Source of the DNA: Setaria digitata
Taxonomy: Eukaryota; Nematoda; Chromadorea; Rhabditida; Setariidae
Length of the DNA stretch: 64,000 nucleotides
Direction: 5' to 3'
Assembly: GCA_003640385.1 (NCBI GenBank)
Contig: RCAB01000181.1
Location: 1 to 64,000, forward strand
Position 1 is the first letter of the stretch, and each line of letters opens with the position of its first letter. The position numbers and the translations under genes are program-made. The notes below the pieces were generated by a model. That model saw only the letters and a program-made list of their open reading frames with translations, was not told where the DNA came from and did not search any database. Positions 27,701 through 51,223 of the stretch are shown here, one piece after another.

Positions 27701-30700
27701 ACTAAGAGAGGTAATCCTGATGTTGTTGTTAGAGCTAATCCTGGTGTTATTGTTCCCATTAGTATATGAGCCTTTCTTTTTTTTTTTTTTTTTTTTTGAA
27801 GAGAGAGCTTAGCAAATTGAAATGTCGCTTTATACTCACATAGTTCTTTTCTAAATCTCAGAATAGAATGTAATTTAGTTCCAAGAAAATGAGACTTGGT
27901 TCGTAAGAGGGTGTCTAATTTGTGTAAATTCATATATTTATTGTATGTGATTGTTCTGGTTTTTAGGAATACGCTAATTTTTATTTTTATTTGCATCCTG
28001 TTTACTCTCAAAAAATCATACATTTCAGTGATCATTGTATAGGCTGTCTATCTGCATTAATAGTACACTGTATCGCCTTAATACAGGCATCTTGCTGTGA
28101 TGCAAACGCTATGAAGGAAATTATTCGTGAAGACTTCCTTTTTAGTCGATTAGTAAGTATTAATAGAACTATTTAAATTATTAAAAAGTATATATATGAA
28201 AAATCACTTCAGCAGAAGTAGTGGAAAAAAAAGTGGAATAGTTTACAGAAGTGAGAGTTGTCTAATCAGTCCGAATATATTTAGTAGTTCAGTTCTTGTT
28301 ATTCTCTAAAGCTGAAATTTGGTAAACCGTTGTCTTAATAGATCTCTCCTTCCTAACTTCTTTTCATTACTTCCACTTTGTGCAATTTTTGTTTTGGGAA
28401 ATTCTTCTGCGGTCTAGGTTGGTCCCAGACTCAAATAATCTCGGGAATATATGTTGTGCCATTACTTTAGAACTTAAAGGAAAATCTTAAACGAATGGTG
28501 GTATGGAATAAAGAAAATTAAGCAACAATTTCGGGATTCAAGTTTCGCGACCTGTAAGCCATTCTGCGTTTGAGTGATCAAGAGCCGTAAAGAAACACCA
28601 TGAAAAAGTGGAGGGACTTAATAAAGTATGGTGGATAGGAATTCCCTTTCATAGTACACCCTTGGGTATTACCAAGAATCAAGTAAGCACTGTGGTTCAT
28701 GCTGAATTGTTATCAGCATTCTAAAAATATTCTACTTTAAACTGACAAGTCTGTTACATGTTTGTCATTTAATCCATAAATTCTCGTGCAATAATATTGA
28801 AAGACATTCGTGAAACATTGCGAACTATATTGCTATGTTCAAAACAGTAAAATAAACTAAGGTTATCTTGCTAAACAGTGAAGAAATTTCAGAACAAAGT
28901 GGAAGAATGAAGCATGAAAATAAAGTCCAATTAATTAATAGAGAAAATGTTTTGTTTGAAAATATCAAAAAAAAAAAGAATTTGTAAATATTAAGGAAGA
29001 ATAATTTTTGGAAGTAATATAAATCCCAAGTTTATGTTTTATTATACTTATTTTTCCTTTTAGGTATCGGGATGCGCGCTTGGTGATCCGATAGCTCGTT
29101 CTATTCATATACTAATTTGGAACCTCGCAGAAGTGAGTAAGGAAGCAACGCAGAAAATGTGTGAATTGGTGGAAAATGGTGCTCTTCCGTGTTACTTGCT
29201 TACCAAATCGATATTTGAAAATAATTTCCGGTATTTTCTCATAAAGTTCACACTGTATAGCAAGGAATTGAAAAATTTTGTTGGTTAACTAGTTCGAGAG
29301 TTCAGTTAGGAACTGCATTGAAAAAATTAAACCCGCATTATTATCTTTCAGTGGTTTTTATGTAGGATTGCCATAGCTGACAACAATTTCTGTGGATTGA
29401 TGCATTGCAGATTCTGGGAACAAAAATTTCGTTGCTTGATGCGCATGGCTGTATTGGGAAATGGCAACACCGAAATGGATTTGCATGCATTGGCTGTATT
29501 TTTGAAAATATGCTCGCCGAATTCAAATCTGAGAAAACTTTCTGCATTGGAATCATCCGATTCTAACACTGATAAGGGAAGAAACGATGATCCTGCTCTT
29601 GGTAGTGTTTTTATAAGTTTAGTGAACACTAATTTCTTGTATCTATTAATGTATTGTATTTTGGAGTGTGCTTCTGTTTACAATGTGTATCATGCTATTT
29701 ACAAATATGTAATAGAATTTACGTGACACTTGTTTATTTTCTCATCCAGTTCAGTCATTAACTTTTAAATTCTTATTGTAAAAAAAAAATCTTTCCAGCA
29801 GACTATGTTTTGCCATTGCATGAGGAACAGCAGTCGGAAATAGTTCTAGATGCCTCGCGTAATATTAGTCTGGAAGGGAATGGTATGGAAAGTGAACAGG
29901 AAAGTGTGGAACAGGTTTGTTCCTTTTATTATTCTTGTGTAGCGTAATCTTCGGCTTCAGTTTTAAATCGCTTTAAAGCTGAGAAGCAGTTGCGGGTAAA
30001 AAAAAAAAATCCGCTGAAAAGAAATTTGTTAGAGAAAGTCGTGATTCTGTTAAATAAAGTTATTATTAAGCAAAATTATAAAAAAGAAAAAAAAACTGAC
30101 TAATTAATTTGTAAATAGGCTCATGTTTAGTTTCATCTTTTGCATGTCCGCCACACTTTTCCGAAATTGATTTTCATTGATTGATATTATAAATCCTTTG
30201 TACTTTCTCCTCTCCAGTGTTCCTCATCCTTCAGGCCATTATTGTAACGATGATATTAACTTCAAGTATCCTATAATGCTGTCGACTTTATTTTTTGAGT
30301 AATAATGATGTTAAATTAGTTTGTTAGAGTTTTAGGAAACGGCTACACAAAAACATTGAAAAGTAAAGCAGATGGGAAAAAAAAAAGGAATAATGCTCTG
30401 GAATGTTCTGAAGCATTTCTTGTAATTAGTAAAAGCTTATAATGGATAACACTGCTATTGATAAGTTATGATTTGTAGGACTTTGTTGTGGATGATTCGC
30501 TTTTGCATAAAATTATGGAAGATATGGAAATATTAGATGAAGAAGAACCTGATTTTGACAAACTGATTGTACCTTCAGAACGATTCCCAACTATCGGTTG
30601 GCTACAAGGAAGGTGTTTTTTTTTTTTTGATATTTCACTTTATAAATATTTTCTTGATTTCTTTTCTACTTCCCTTTTTCTCCTTTTTGAAGTTTTATGA

Positions 30701-33700
30701 CTAATGAATATTTCCAGATTTATCTGGGCGAATTATAAAGAACTGTTAAAGAATAATGGTCCGGAAAAGGAGCGCAACATCCTTCAGTATATTAAACGTA
30801 GCACTGAAAACGATCCAAAACGGAAATTTGTTAGTTTCCTTGGTTGTCACTAGCAATTTGTTCTTTCTCTTTTTCTAGTTCATCTTAAAACTTCATTGAT
30901 TTTTTTTATCGTCACTTAAAGTTGATCTTTAAATATGCTGACTTGGAGTTCTTTACGAACTGGAAATTTTGAAGTTCTGAAAGTGTTAATGGCACATTTT
31001 AAACCGTGTTAATCTTAGTGTCCTTAGTTTAAACATTTTAAAATGCCAGTAAGAATACTGGATTTGTCTGAATTTACGTGGCACTGTTTGGGACTTACAG
31101 TCATTGTATCAGTGGCTCGCTCGCTGTATGTTTTCATCAGTAGTAGCAGTTCGTACCGCAACTTGTCGTTTGCTTATGATACTTTGTTTTGAAATTAATA
31201 GCGAAGGAGAAGCGCGAATAGGATCACCTGTGGATGTAGCTCAAGTACTGCAAAAGTTAGTTTCCTCTTCATCAATTAAGTTGCCATCTTCTGGCGAAAT
31301 CTAAATCTCGAGTCTTGTTTTTATCATCTTTTAATAAAAAAAAAAACAATAACTTGACTCTCTATTTCATTCTTGATTCTGTATTTTGCATCAGCAGAAT
31401 ATCTTAGTTTTCCTGTCTTTGTCTTTGTCTTTTAAATATAGTTTGGAATAAACGAGATATATAGTGGGAGAGCCATAATATAAGTCGAGAATTAGAGACT
31501 GGATAAATTTAGCTTTTTTTCTCGGGATTTCCTGTGGATTTGACTTGTGGCTATCGAAACCGACCCATTTCCAAGCATTTGAAACTTAAATATTTTGTTC
31601 ATCCTAGTAACAATGAATTTAATTAATATTTGCTAATGTAGAAGGAATCTGGTGTTATTGAAGTAATGAAATTATTAAAAGGTAAGTAGGAAGAAGAGAG
31701 AAACTGCACCATTTCTGGACGGTAGCGTTAAATTGTGGGCTTTCGTTCACTAATGATAATTTTTGATTTCGTACAGTAAATTTTTCAGGGTACTGCTTTG
31801 GATGCAAAAAATTCGTTACGTTTCGGCCGATAATATTGATGAATATTTTTGTTTAGTGCGAACCCTACTAAAGATAGGAGAAATTCACGACGTTCTAGTA
31901 TCGAAACCGATTGAATTTCATGTTGATATTGTAAAACGGATTTTACTAGTGCGTTAATTTTACTTTCGTTTTCACTGTTCACTGCTTGTAGTGGGAAACA
32001 GTGGCGAAGTCATCAGTTAAAAATAAAATTCAAAAAAAAAAATAAGTTGCCCGAGAATACCCTGACTTATTGCGAGAACACCCTGACTTATTGTTTAAAA
32101 TTCTTAATTTTTTTTAGAAATCACCTTTACGATTTAGAGCATCCATATTCCTCATTGTTTATTCACTTCAGTTAATTTGCAGGCATCTTTGGACATACGT
32201 TTACGTGAGACGAATGGACCACCAGGGGATCTTTCGATTGGGATTTTATTACATCACCTTATTCGTAAACATTATCCTTCTCAATAAAATTTGTATTAAT
32301 AAGTTGTATCCTGTATTTAACGAATTAATTTAAAGTTTTAGTAACAGTCGTTTCGTGAAGTAAGCTCATCAAAATACTGTTGTTGATTTTGAGTTCTTTG
32401 TATACAGAAGATGTGTACGATGTTTGACATCTCTTTTTCCCTTTATTTGTCATTACAGTGACAGTTAGTCTTAGTGGTCATGGCATTAATTATTTACAGT
32501 GACCTTATTTATATCATGTATTCTTTCAGAGGTGTTGAACTCTATGATGAAAATGGATACGCAGGGTTGGAATTTGCTTTTTAAATCTAGTCATATAATA
32601 CTTCCGCTTCTGCTGCGAGCTGCATGCGCCCTTAAGCAAGTTACCATCCATCGTACCTTGTAAGTCCATTTTACCATAAATAATGTTTTCATTTTTTTTT
32701 TTTTTTTTTTTTTGATGGAAAAGTTATGTAATAGTAGCACTACAGATGAAAATGCTGTATTTCTAGTTATGTCAACGAATCTGTCAAAGACCTAAGTGTA
32801 TTGTTGATGCGTATTGCTCTTAAACGGCCATTCCTAGTGCTAAGGGAGACGACGCGGCGTATAGCAGCTTATGCAAAGGAACCACGTATTCAAGCTTATC
32901 TTTTATCCATTATGAGCGATGTTATTTATCCATTACTGAAAAAGGAGGAAGATTTCCTAATACAGATCGAAAAGGATGCCCTCCAGGAAGATTATTTGCA
33001 AGGCAGGATGTTAGGTAACCCATATAAGAGCAGCGATATTGGTATGGGACCTCTAATGAGGGATATCAAGAATAAGATTTGCAGAGATTGTGAACTGGTT
33101 GCGCTGCTAGATGATGATACTGGGATGGAGGTAACTTTTTCTTTTTCAAATTTTTTTTCAATATATATTACTTTTGCTGCCTATTTGCAAATAGTTTATT
33201 CTTATTTAGCTTTGCTTACTTTCTTAATTCGATCCGCTGTCCGGAACCTTGTTGTTATATTATTGTTCACCAGAACTAAAGGAATAAAAACAATTTGGGA
33301 TGAAGTGGATACGACAGAGAGGGAAAACAGAATTGAGTACTGAGGTTGATAAACATCAGCGGCGACCTTTTTATAAGGTGATAAATTCAAAAATCAAAAT
33401 AATTTTCTCTTCTTTGTTTTGCAGCTTCTCGTAAATCAGCAAATTATTGCCTTGGATTTACCGGTTAACGATGTTTATGACAAGCTGTGGCGTCCTGATC
33501 ATAACAGTCAACCTATGGTTATCGTGTATCGTATGCGAGGTCTTCTCGGTGATGCGACCGAACCGTTTATAAAGACGCTGGCTGATAGTAACAGTAAGCT
33601 TAGTAATTGAGTCTTAGTAAGTGCTGCAGATGCTATGATTTCATGATTTATATTTTCCTAACATTATCTCATAAAATACAATATTTTACTGGCTGTTAGC

Positions 33701-36700
33701 TGAAGGAAAAAAGATATGAGAAATCGATACATCGATTTACGCGAGGGGCGAATTATGAAATCTAACTTTATGTGCTGATTTTTGCATTAATTTCAAGAAT
33801 TTTTTCTCAAATTTTTCTCGTAAAGACAAAAATAGTTTTTCAGAGGTTAATTTGCTTTGTTGCTCAAAAAGACCATTTCAGCAAAGGAAAAAATAGATGA
33901 TAGTCAGCTTCGTTTGGCCGCTGCATTAGGCTCTCCGATACGCGCCTTTTCTACTATTTTGCCCATATTGGACAACATTGAACTAACTGGAGGAGGTATA
34001 ATATTGTTACGAGAATTCCATCGACTGCTCACTTACTGCATAAAGGTATATTTTCGGATCCTTCAGTTAATGCAAAGACTAGCAAAGAAAAATGGTCTTG
34101 GAGAATTTTTTCTAGGTCAAAGGAAACCGTGAACAACTAAATGAATATGGCGGCATTCGGAGGTTTCTGCATGTTTTTGAAGTGGCATACAGAAGTGGTA
34201 TTAAGGAAAAATCAATTGAAACCATAGCTTTGCAGTACCTCGAACTTAGTAGGGTACTTCTGGTTGATGTACTTGCCACTGATCGGATTGAAAAGGTATG
34301 ATTTTAATTGTTCACATTTCCATTTTGCATTCGCATGCTAATTACACTGCAGTCTATCGGTGGTGCGAGTTTTGAGCAGATGTCCTGGTTATTGGAACTT
34401 TCAATGGGCAGCGATACAGAACTTTCAACATCACTGCTTGAGGCAGTGACGTCCATTGCGCCGAATCTTTGTCTTGGAAATGCCGAAAGTATGGATGCTT
34501 TGGTTGAAACATTTCGACCATGTTGTAATTGGGATGAAATTGGTTTGTTGCTTTTTGAAATTGCTTTATACTGATTCATGAAATGGATATGTGCTGTGTA
34601 CTTTTCCTTTTTCTTAGGTATTATATTAAAATTTCTGGCAAGAGTGTAAACAGTATTATATTAAAATTCTCGAAGGAGAGTGTAAATAATTTGAAGTTGA
34701 AATTAGATTTTTCTAAAAGTTGAACTTAGCATCAGAATATGGAGATATTGTTATTGAATTTTATAGACAGTGACCGGACAATCCGAGATCGAGTTCTGCA
34801 GAAGGTGGAAACACTGTGCAAAATAACAAGCGCCATTCATGACAGTGCTTCTGGTAGGATTCTAAAGAAAAAAATGATGGATGCTGGATTGATTGCAGAT
34901 GCATGTAGATATTTGGCTGAAAATCATCCACCCATATTTAATGTGTCTGTAACGGGGTCTGAATGGAAGTATTTTTTGTCAAAGCCTTCACTAAAATATG
35001 TTCTGAAATTAATGGCTGGTATGGCACGAGCTCATGAACCTTCACAGGTGATCTTTTAATTGTACCTTTAATTTTAATTCTTTAATTTTTATTATAGTTA
35101 TCTAAAAATGACTTTTCGTTATTCATGGAAATTATTTTTTATGGTGGATTAACCTTTTGCATTGGATTTTGAATTCTTAAATCGATGGAAAACGCAAAAA
35201 AAAGGAAAGTGATTTACTTATCCAATGTTCAACCTGTTTCGTTCTCTTTCATTGAATCATGTTTTTTTTCTTCATTTTTTAAACTCATCCTTCGTCTTGA
35301 TTGATTTTATAGAAGTGTATAGATAATTGAGTATATTCTATTTAAATAAAAAAAAAATTTAGATGGTTTTTTTTGCTCTCCATACCCTATCCAGAAGATG
35401 TACTGAGTTGTAATTGTTTTCGAAAGCTACCTATGTTTTTTTTTTTTTTTTTTCTAAAACCAGAGATTTTTGATTGTAATGAAATTTGACTGTATTTACT
35501 AACTCAGGCAGTAAATAGTCTGTTCTTATTCTCTTTAAAATAAAATGGATTGTGAAAAGGATGGGTTGCATAAGAGTTAAATGAATTGTGTAATAGTCAT
35601 TCTCAGATCCAATTCTAAAGATTTCTGTGAGAGCTACCCTGTATTAAACTTTATTTACTGGCATATTAAAAATTTGTATTTCCTTGCTATGCAGGAAGCG
35701 ATTGCGGAGAATTCTCTACCCATACTTCATCGTTTGGAACAAATTTCATCTGCTGAGCATATTGGTACATTGGCAGAAAATGTAATGGAGGAGTTGAAGA
35801 AGAACGATCAAGTTGCTGTGCAGGTAGTTATCACCTTTAAGGCTGTGGAAATTTTTCTAAGAGCTGGGATGCTTAAACGTGTTGAATACTCATTATTTGT
35901 TTCCTTAAAAATGTTGGGACTGTAGGTCGTTCATACTTTTTTCGATAACGGTTTGTTTTTAAAGATTGAAAAAGTTCGTCAAGAAACGAAAATTAAGAAA
36001 CGCCAGCTGGCAATGGCTATGAGGCAAAAACAACTTTCGAAGATGGGTATGGAAATTGGCAAGAAAGGGCAAGTGAAGGTAGCTTTTTTTTCTTTAATAA
36101 TTCCTTTCAAAACTTTTATGAGTTATTAAATTTCTTTTTACCAATGTTAGCTGAATTAGAGACAGCTATTTCAGTTCCTGCATGTTTTGATAACGATTAG
36201 TTAGGTTAATTCTTGTGTCATTTTTATATTCCTTTCTGCATAAAGAAACCAAGAGGTGTTTACCAGCTAGAGCTCATTCTTTTCATGTGGACGAAATTTG
36301 TCATTTATTCAGGTGTCTGCACGCAAATTAGTCAATGAACCACATTCACTGGAGAGCTTATCAGACGTTGGTATTTGTTGCATATGTCGAGAAGCAATGG
36401 ATGCCAGCGCAAAAATCATGATGGTTAGTAAGCTGTGACCTTCGTAGTATTTCTGCTGAGCTCACTATTTTCAATGATTATTTCTTAGAGATATTTTCAT
36501 TTACTTCGTCACTATTTTAATTCCTTTAAGGTAATTGTTCTTTAATAATAACTCATAATTAGTAAAAGTCTCTTGGTTTTATGTGCAGGAAAGGCGAAAA
36601 TAGAGAATTCTTCAGCTTTAAATCATCAGCATTCCTTTGCTTAGAAAAAATGTGGAAAGAATGAGATCCTTGGCATACTTAGTTATGTAGTGAAGATCTT

Positions 36701-38653
36701 GGCTTCTTACATATCCAGGCAAAGTATAAATAATTAGTTTCAGCTGTTGGAATTTTGATTTGATTTCTTTCGTTCTAGTGTTTTATGCAGTCTATTTTGT
36801 TCCTTTGTTATCTTTTTTTCTTTGCTAGGTATATGCTTTTGCCAGCCGGCTGAATTTGAAAGAAAATAAAGCAATTAATGGACGGAATCATTCGTTTACA
36901 ACAGTGTCACAAATGAATTTGGTTCATCTAGATTGTCATTCTATAGCTGTCAGGTATCTTAATTTTTTCGATTATTTTCATGTTTTATAGTTCATAAATT
37001 CATCTGTTTTTTTTTTTTTTTTTTTCTCTGCAGAATGGCTGGTTCACGAAGCGAATGGGCAAGTGCAGCATTGCATAACGCCAATACGAAATGTAATGTT
37101 ATTATGCCAATTTGGTCTAAACGAGTGAAAGATTCAGATATGGAACACTCTTTCCAAAGGTGGTTTAAAACAGCAACCATTTTACCGTGTTTAAAAGCAC
37201 CTTTGATAACCACTGCTATTAATTTACTAGACAAAGAGTTCAAATTGTGGTAATTTGAGTGAATTTAGAAGTATGAACTAGCTCCACTTCTTTTGCAATA
37301 AAAAAAATATAAATAAAATAATTCAATGTTAAAAGCCGGAACAGAAGAGGTCTTGCAAAAATTTCACCAATGCTTCAACATCCATGTAAATGTTTAATTC
37401 ACATTTTTTCCATATTAATTTTAAATCCTAAAAGTTCGAATACTTAAACTAGTAATATGAATAACAAATGCTAAGGCATAAATATTACTGAAAAAAGTGT
37501 ATTTAAATTGTGGTTGGTTCATTACGTGTTAGAGCGAATTTTTATATTCTCCCACTAATTATTTGTACCTTTGACTCAGTTGCAGATTATCAACAGATCT
37601 GGAAGTAGCCGTTGACTGTGACACGGTAAATTTGGACACTCTCACACTAGATATAGCGGAGTTGCTGGATCGTTTTGTCAAATTTCGTTCATTTTCGGCT
37701 CTTTCCCATGGAGGTGGTCGCGAATCAAACATGCAGTATATGGCTGTTTTAATTCTTCTGGTGCAGTATTTGAAAAAAGTATCACCGTGCACGGAACCGG
37801 GCGACCCCCATTCATTTATTCATCATGTCAGTGTCAGTCTGGTCATGGACAGTATGGATGAGTGGAATGGTAAAAGACTGAATCTGTTGAGAAGTATGCA
37901 GGAATCCAAGAGATCTTGGAAGGAAGCGAAGCATGATTTGCTTGCTTGGAGTGTTGTTGATTATTATCAAAATAAAATTCTGCAAGTAATGGATTCTACT
38001 TGTTATTGAATGTAAAATTTATTAAAATTGCAGTCATTTTTACTAGTTTGACTACTCAAATTTTGGATGACTGTAGAATTATGGCTAAATGGAGTTGCAG
38101 ATTTTATGCCCTGAAGGTGTTGCGGCAGAAGTATTTTTTTTATGATGGGCAAATTCTAATCGATTCATATCGTGTGTTGTATAGGAACACTTGTGAAAGT
38201 TTTAGCATGTCATTCAGCTTTCAGTTCAAAACTTTTGATCGCACACAATACTTACGGGAAAATATAATCAAAGTTTTGGAGAGCTGTTCTCAGTTTGTTG
38301 CATATTTCGACTCGGAACTTTCGCAGTGTGATAGTTACAATGAATTAATGAAGGCAGTTGGTAAGTGTTCACTTTGAATTAACAGTTGAACTTTCTTTTA
38401 CGGAAAAACTAATGGCAGTGCAGTTTTGACATTTTATCAGAAGACAGAGTATCTGATCAAAAGTTTTAGTTGAATACTAAAATCTCATTTTGCGGAGTAG
38501 GTAGTTCGAATCTTCCTGGAATCTTTTGATTTTAGAACCTCCTTCACATGGCATGTACTTCGAAATAGGACTTCTGGTATACTGGGTAACTAAATTTGAG
38601 CAACTAATATTTTTGTTTCAGGTGTCGATGTTGGTGATATTATACTTGAGTAG
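4887..38653 (+). CDS. UBR4: UBR4-type giant N-degron E3 ubiquitin ligase
   Basis: Recognises destabilising N-terminal residues and ubiquitinates substrates; human UBR4 has about 5,200 residues (family knowledge). Exons run collinear with it over 33.8 kb. The start is [10 protein letters not shown] at 4887-5043, joined in phase to 5152-5393. Helical-repeat exons follow at 6067-6218, 6485-6782, 7251-7455, 7580-7707, 7789-8001, 8125-8412 and others. Landmarks are the UBR box (13760-14479), a propeller-like segment (15735-17100, [10 protein letters not shown]), [12 protein letters not shown] near 18925, EVALRLPYQ near 23355, a zinc-ribbon cluster (26637-26930), a conserved block before the C-terminal module ([29 protein letters not shown]) near 33000-33590, and a hemi-RING (36313 onward). 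The final exons 38000-38360 and 38622-38653 join in phase to end [14 protein letters not shown]. Not every exon boundary was resolved. A single gene is inferred from unbroken collinearity and strand. Confidence 0.94.
13760..14479 (+). other. UBR4: UBR box (N-recognin zinc finger) exons of UBR4
   Basis: Two exons, 13760-13938 and 14275-14479, join in phase (AG plus T gives Ser) inside the domain. The first carries [25 protein letters not shown] and RGHDLSY. The second carries [17 protein letters not shown]. The cysteines and histidines expected to bind three zinc ions in UBR boxes are present. The loop before the last Cys is shorter than in human UBR4. A basic Ser/Arg-rich tail follows ([13 protein letters not shown]). 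Confidence 0.95.
18569..18678. repeat. Intronic 110-bp inverted repeat (MITE-like hairpin)
   Basis: The left arm ACTGTTGCTAAAAATGTGTT at 18569-18588 and the right arm AACACATTGTTAGCAACAGT at 18659-18678 are reverse complements with one mismatch. They enclose alternating TA runs and a second inner inverted repeat (AACAATGTGTTATAAT versus ATTATAACATTGTT). It sits in a UBR4 intron. No transposase or clear target-site duplication was identified. Confidence 0.85.
20881..20933. repeat. 30-bp tandem duplication in UBR4 intron
   Basis: A 23-nt core beginning TGTAACAA(A/G)CGAAATTC occurs at 20881-20903 and again at 20911-20933 with a single difference, giving a 30-bp period. Confidence 0.85.
21687..21722. 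repeat. (TA)18 microsatellite
   Basis: An uninterrupted run of 18 TA units lies in the UBR4 intron upstream of the exon beginning near 21874. Confidence 0.95.
26637..26990 (+). other. UBR4: Zinc-ribbon cluster of UBR4
   Basis: Successive Cys pairs [31 protein letters not shown] and, in the next exon near 26872, [13 protein letters not shown] reproduce a cysteine cluster conserved in human UBR4. The segment just upstream (about 25850-26600) matches the conserved stretch that precedes the cluster in human UBR4, for example [20 protein letters not shown] and [18 protein letters not shown]. Confidence 0.9.
32053..32094. repeat. 21-bp tandem duplication in UBR4 intron
   Basis: GAGAA(T/C)ACCCTGACTTATTG(C/T) occurs twice in a row, at 32053-32073 and 32074-32094, with two differences. 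Confidence 0.85.
34619..34688. repeat. 35-bp imperfect tandem duplication in UBR4 intron
   Basis: A unit starting TATTATATTAAAAT and ending GAGTGTAAA occurs at 34619-34653 and 34654-34688 with a few substitutions in the middle. Confidence 0.8.
36313..37250 (+). other. UBR4: C-terminal hemi-RING / E3 catalytic module of UBR4
   Basis: Exons 36313-36423, 36829-36953 and 37034 onward join in phase. The first ends with the Cys cluster [13 protein letters not shown]. The second has [19 protein letters not shown]. The third has [20 protein letters not shown]. These match the conserved C-terminal catalytic module of human UBR4, including the Cys/His ligands, so ligase activity appears preserved (inference). 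Confidence 0.93.
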
Positions 38654-39873
38654 AAGGATTTTCTTAAATGTCACTGGTGAAAGTACGAAAATTCGAAACC
38701 GTTATAGTGCAGAACATGGCCAGCAGGATTTCTCTCTGATCAGTCAAGTCTTTTAAATACGGGCTTTGATGTATGTTTGTACATGTGACCATCGTCATTT
38801 CTTATGCTTTTGCCAGTCACATTCAGAATTCGTTTGAAACACATCTAGTTCCTTTTTCTTTGAGAAATTTATATTTCTATTTATGATAAGACCTAGACAC
38901 ACCAAAAATTACAAGATGCTATTCGTGGACATGTCTTTTTTCATTGCTAAGTTCCTAGAAAGTTCTCAGAACTGTCTTCTTTGTGTTCAGTGTTTACTTT
39001 TTTGTGTGGGATATGAAAGTTCTACATGAAGACAGGTTGCCCGAAGAATAATTTGAAGGGAAGGAGTTATAATAATATTAGAAAAACGGTAATCGCTAAG
39101 AAAAGTAGGCCGGTGATCTTATGTTTGTTTCTTATTACCATTGTACTCTCTGTAATTTTTTTGAAATAAATCATTTGCGGACTTACTCCACAATTTTCTA
39201 TTAAAGACAAAATTAGGTAGGACTGATGCAGTGATGAACTATGCATATTTGTTATAAAAACTTGAAAGTGACGAGGATTTTTTGTTGCTTTTGTAGAGCC
39301 GTAGTTGTGTTGGTTGGATGGAAGGTAAGTTGAATTTACTTGGTATTATTCGTTTATTAGTTATGAAACTGTTGAATATTCTCTAGCTCCCTTTTTTCAG
39401 CTTTTAATTACAGACGTGGGGATTCTAGTCAGTTCCGAAAAAAGTGAATCCTTCCAGGGGTGTTATTCTACGTTTGATGAATCGCCATTTATATGATTCT
39501 CCCTCCGTGTTCCGTTAATAGCTATTTACAGTCACGGCTTCACTTTGATCGGCTGTCGCCTTTATTATTAAAATTTCTGCAGAACTATGGGATTACAGTT
39601 TCATAGCTGCCATAATGTGGGAAATGTTCTGGTTTAAATTTTTGAATTTCCTGTCTAATTGTTTACACCTTAATTGTTCACCCTTCTTTTCTTTTGTTGG
39701 GCGTCGTCTGCTTAGGCTTAGGCTTCATAATGATTTATTCAAAATACAATCATGAAATTTAAAATATTTATAGAACAGAAAAAATGATTCTTGAATTTGT
39801 TTTCTATTATGAAGGAGATTCAAACATTTGAAGGAGATAAGCACTTGTAATTTAAGCATAGGTTTGGGCAAGC
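38654..39873. other. Intergenic region between UBR4 and POLA1
   Basis: About 1.2 kb between the UBR4 stop and the POLA1 ATG, both on the plus strand. It holds a canonical AATAAA at 39165-39170, the first after the UBR4 stop, implying a 3' UTR of roughly 0.5 kb. The remainder should carry the POLA1 promoter. No other gene or RNA is visible. Confidence 0.6.
39165..39170 (+). terminator. Candidate UBR4 polyadenylation signal
   Basis: This AATAAA is the first canonical hexamer downstream of the UBR4 stop at 38653. Confidence 0.45.
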
Positions 39874-50704
<10,831 letters not shown>

Positions 50705-51068
50705 ATCTTTTACACTGTTTGCTTTTGCATTCGAAAAGTGTCAGATTTTTTGTATGGTTTAAACCAGCTAATTGCTAACTTGAAGTAAATCTAGGAAAAA
50801 GTCCTATTCCTCTTTACTGCTTGTCAAATTTTTCAATTTCTGATGTTAACCTTAGTATAATATTAACTGTTATTGTCTTAAAATTAGACTACCAAGAAAA
50901 GAAAAAAGATTTAGAAGCACATCACATCTTAAGCTATTTCACCACCAAGTAAAAACAGTCAAAAAGAAAACTTTTGTTCTTACAGTGAGCACCTTCATTC
51001 CAGGAGTCCTCAGAAACATTCACTAATCTGTAAGGACTTACAACTCGATATTTCATCAAAATGAGACT

Positions 51069-51074
51069 AATAAA
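51069..51074 (+). terminator. Candidate POLA1 polyadenylation signal
   Basis: First canonical AATAAA after the POLA1 stop at 50704, giving a 3' UTR near 0.4 kb. Confidence 0.45.
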
Positions 51075-51112
51075 AATAGATAACCACTAATACAAATGAA
51101 CGAAATATAGGC

Positions 51113-51118
51113 TTTATT
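51113..51118 (-). terminator. Candidate EIF6 polyadenylation signal
   Basis: TTTATT on the plus strand reads AATAAA on the minus strand, about 105 nt beyond the EIF6 stop codon. Confidence 0.5.
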
Positions 51119-51223
51119 ACATATCAACGAAAAGATTTTCAAAAATTTACCGGAATCATTGTAATAATAAGAATATTCCTACCGCAAAAACTCGTGGTTC
51201 CATCCTCAACAGAAATACTCCCT

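Larger units (their letters stand above)
50705..51223. other. Convergent 3' intergenic region POLA1 / EIF6
   Basis: 519 bp between the two stop codons. It contains AATAAA for the plus strand at 51069-51074 and for the minus strand at 51113-51118, so the two 3' UTRs probably meet or overlap slightly. Nothing else is recognised. Confidence 0.6.

Noticed and set aside
27673..28035. Minus-strand 120-codon open frame inside UBR4
   Set aside because: It spans a UBR4 intron and A/T runs and has no recognisable domain; it looks like chance.
28162..29064. Possible nested gene or transposon in a 0.9-kb UBR4 intron
   Set aside because: No open frame of note, no terminal repeats and no transposase-like motif were seen.
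35420..35455. Long poly(T)/poly(A) tracts (also near 27778, 32692, 37010, 44178) as retroposon tails
   Set aside because: They lie singly in introns or near splice acceptors, without flanking duplications or retroposon sequence; simple slippage or polypyrimidine tracts explain them.
38440..38520. tRNA-like sequence with a B-box-like TAGTTCGAATCTT
   Set aside because: No credible A box or cloverleaf could be drawn, and it lies in the last intron of UBR4.
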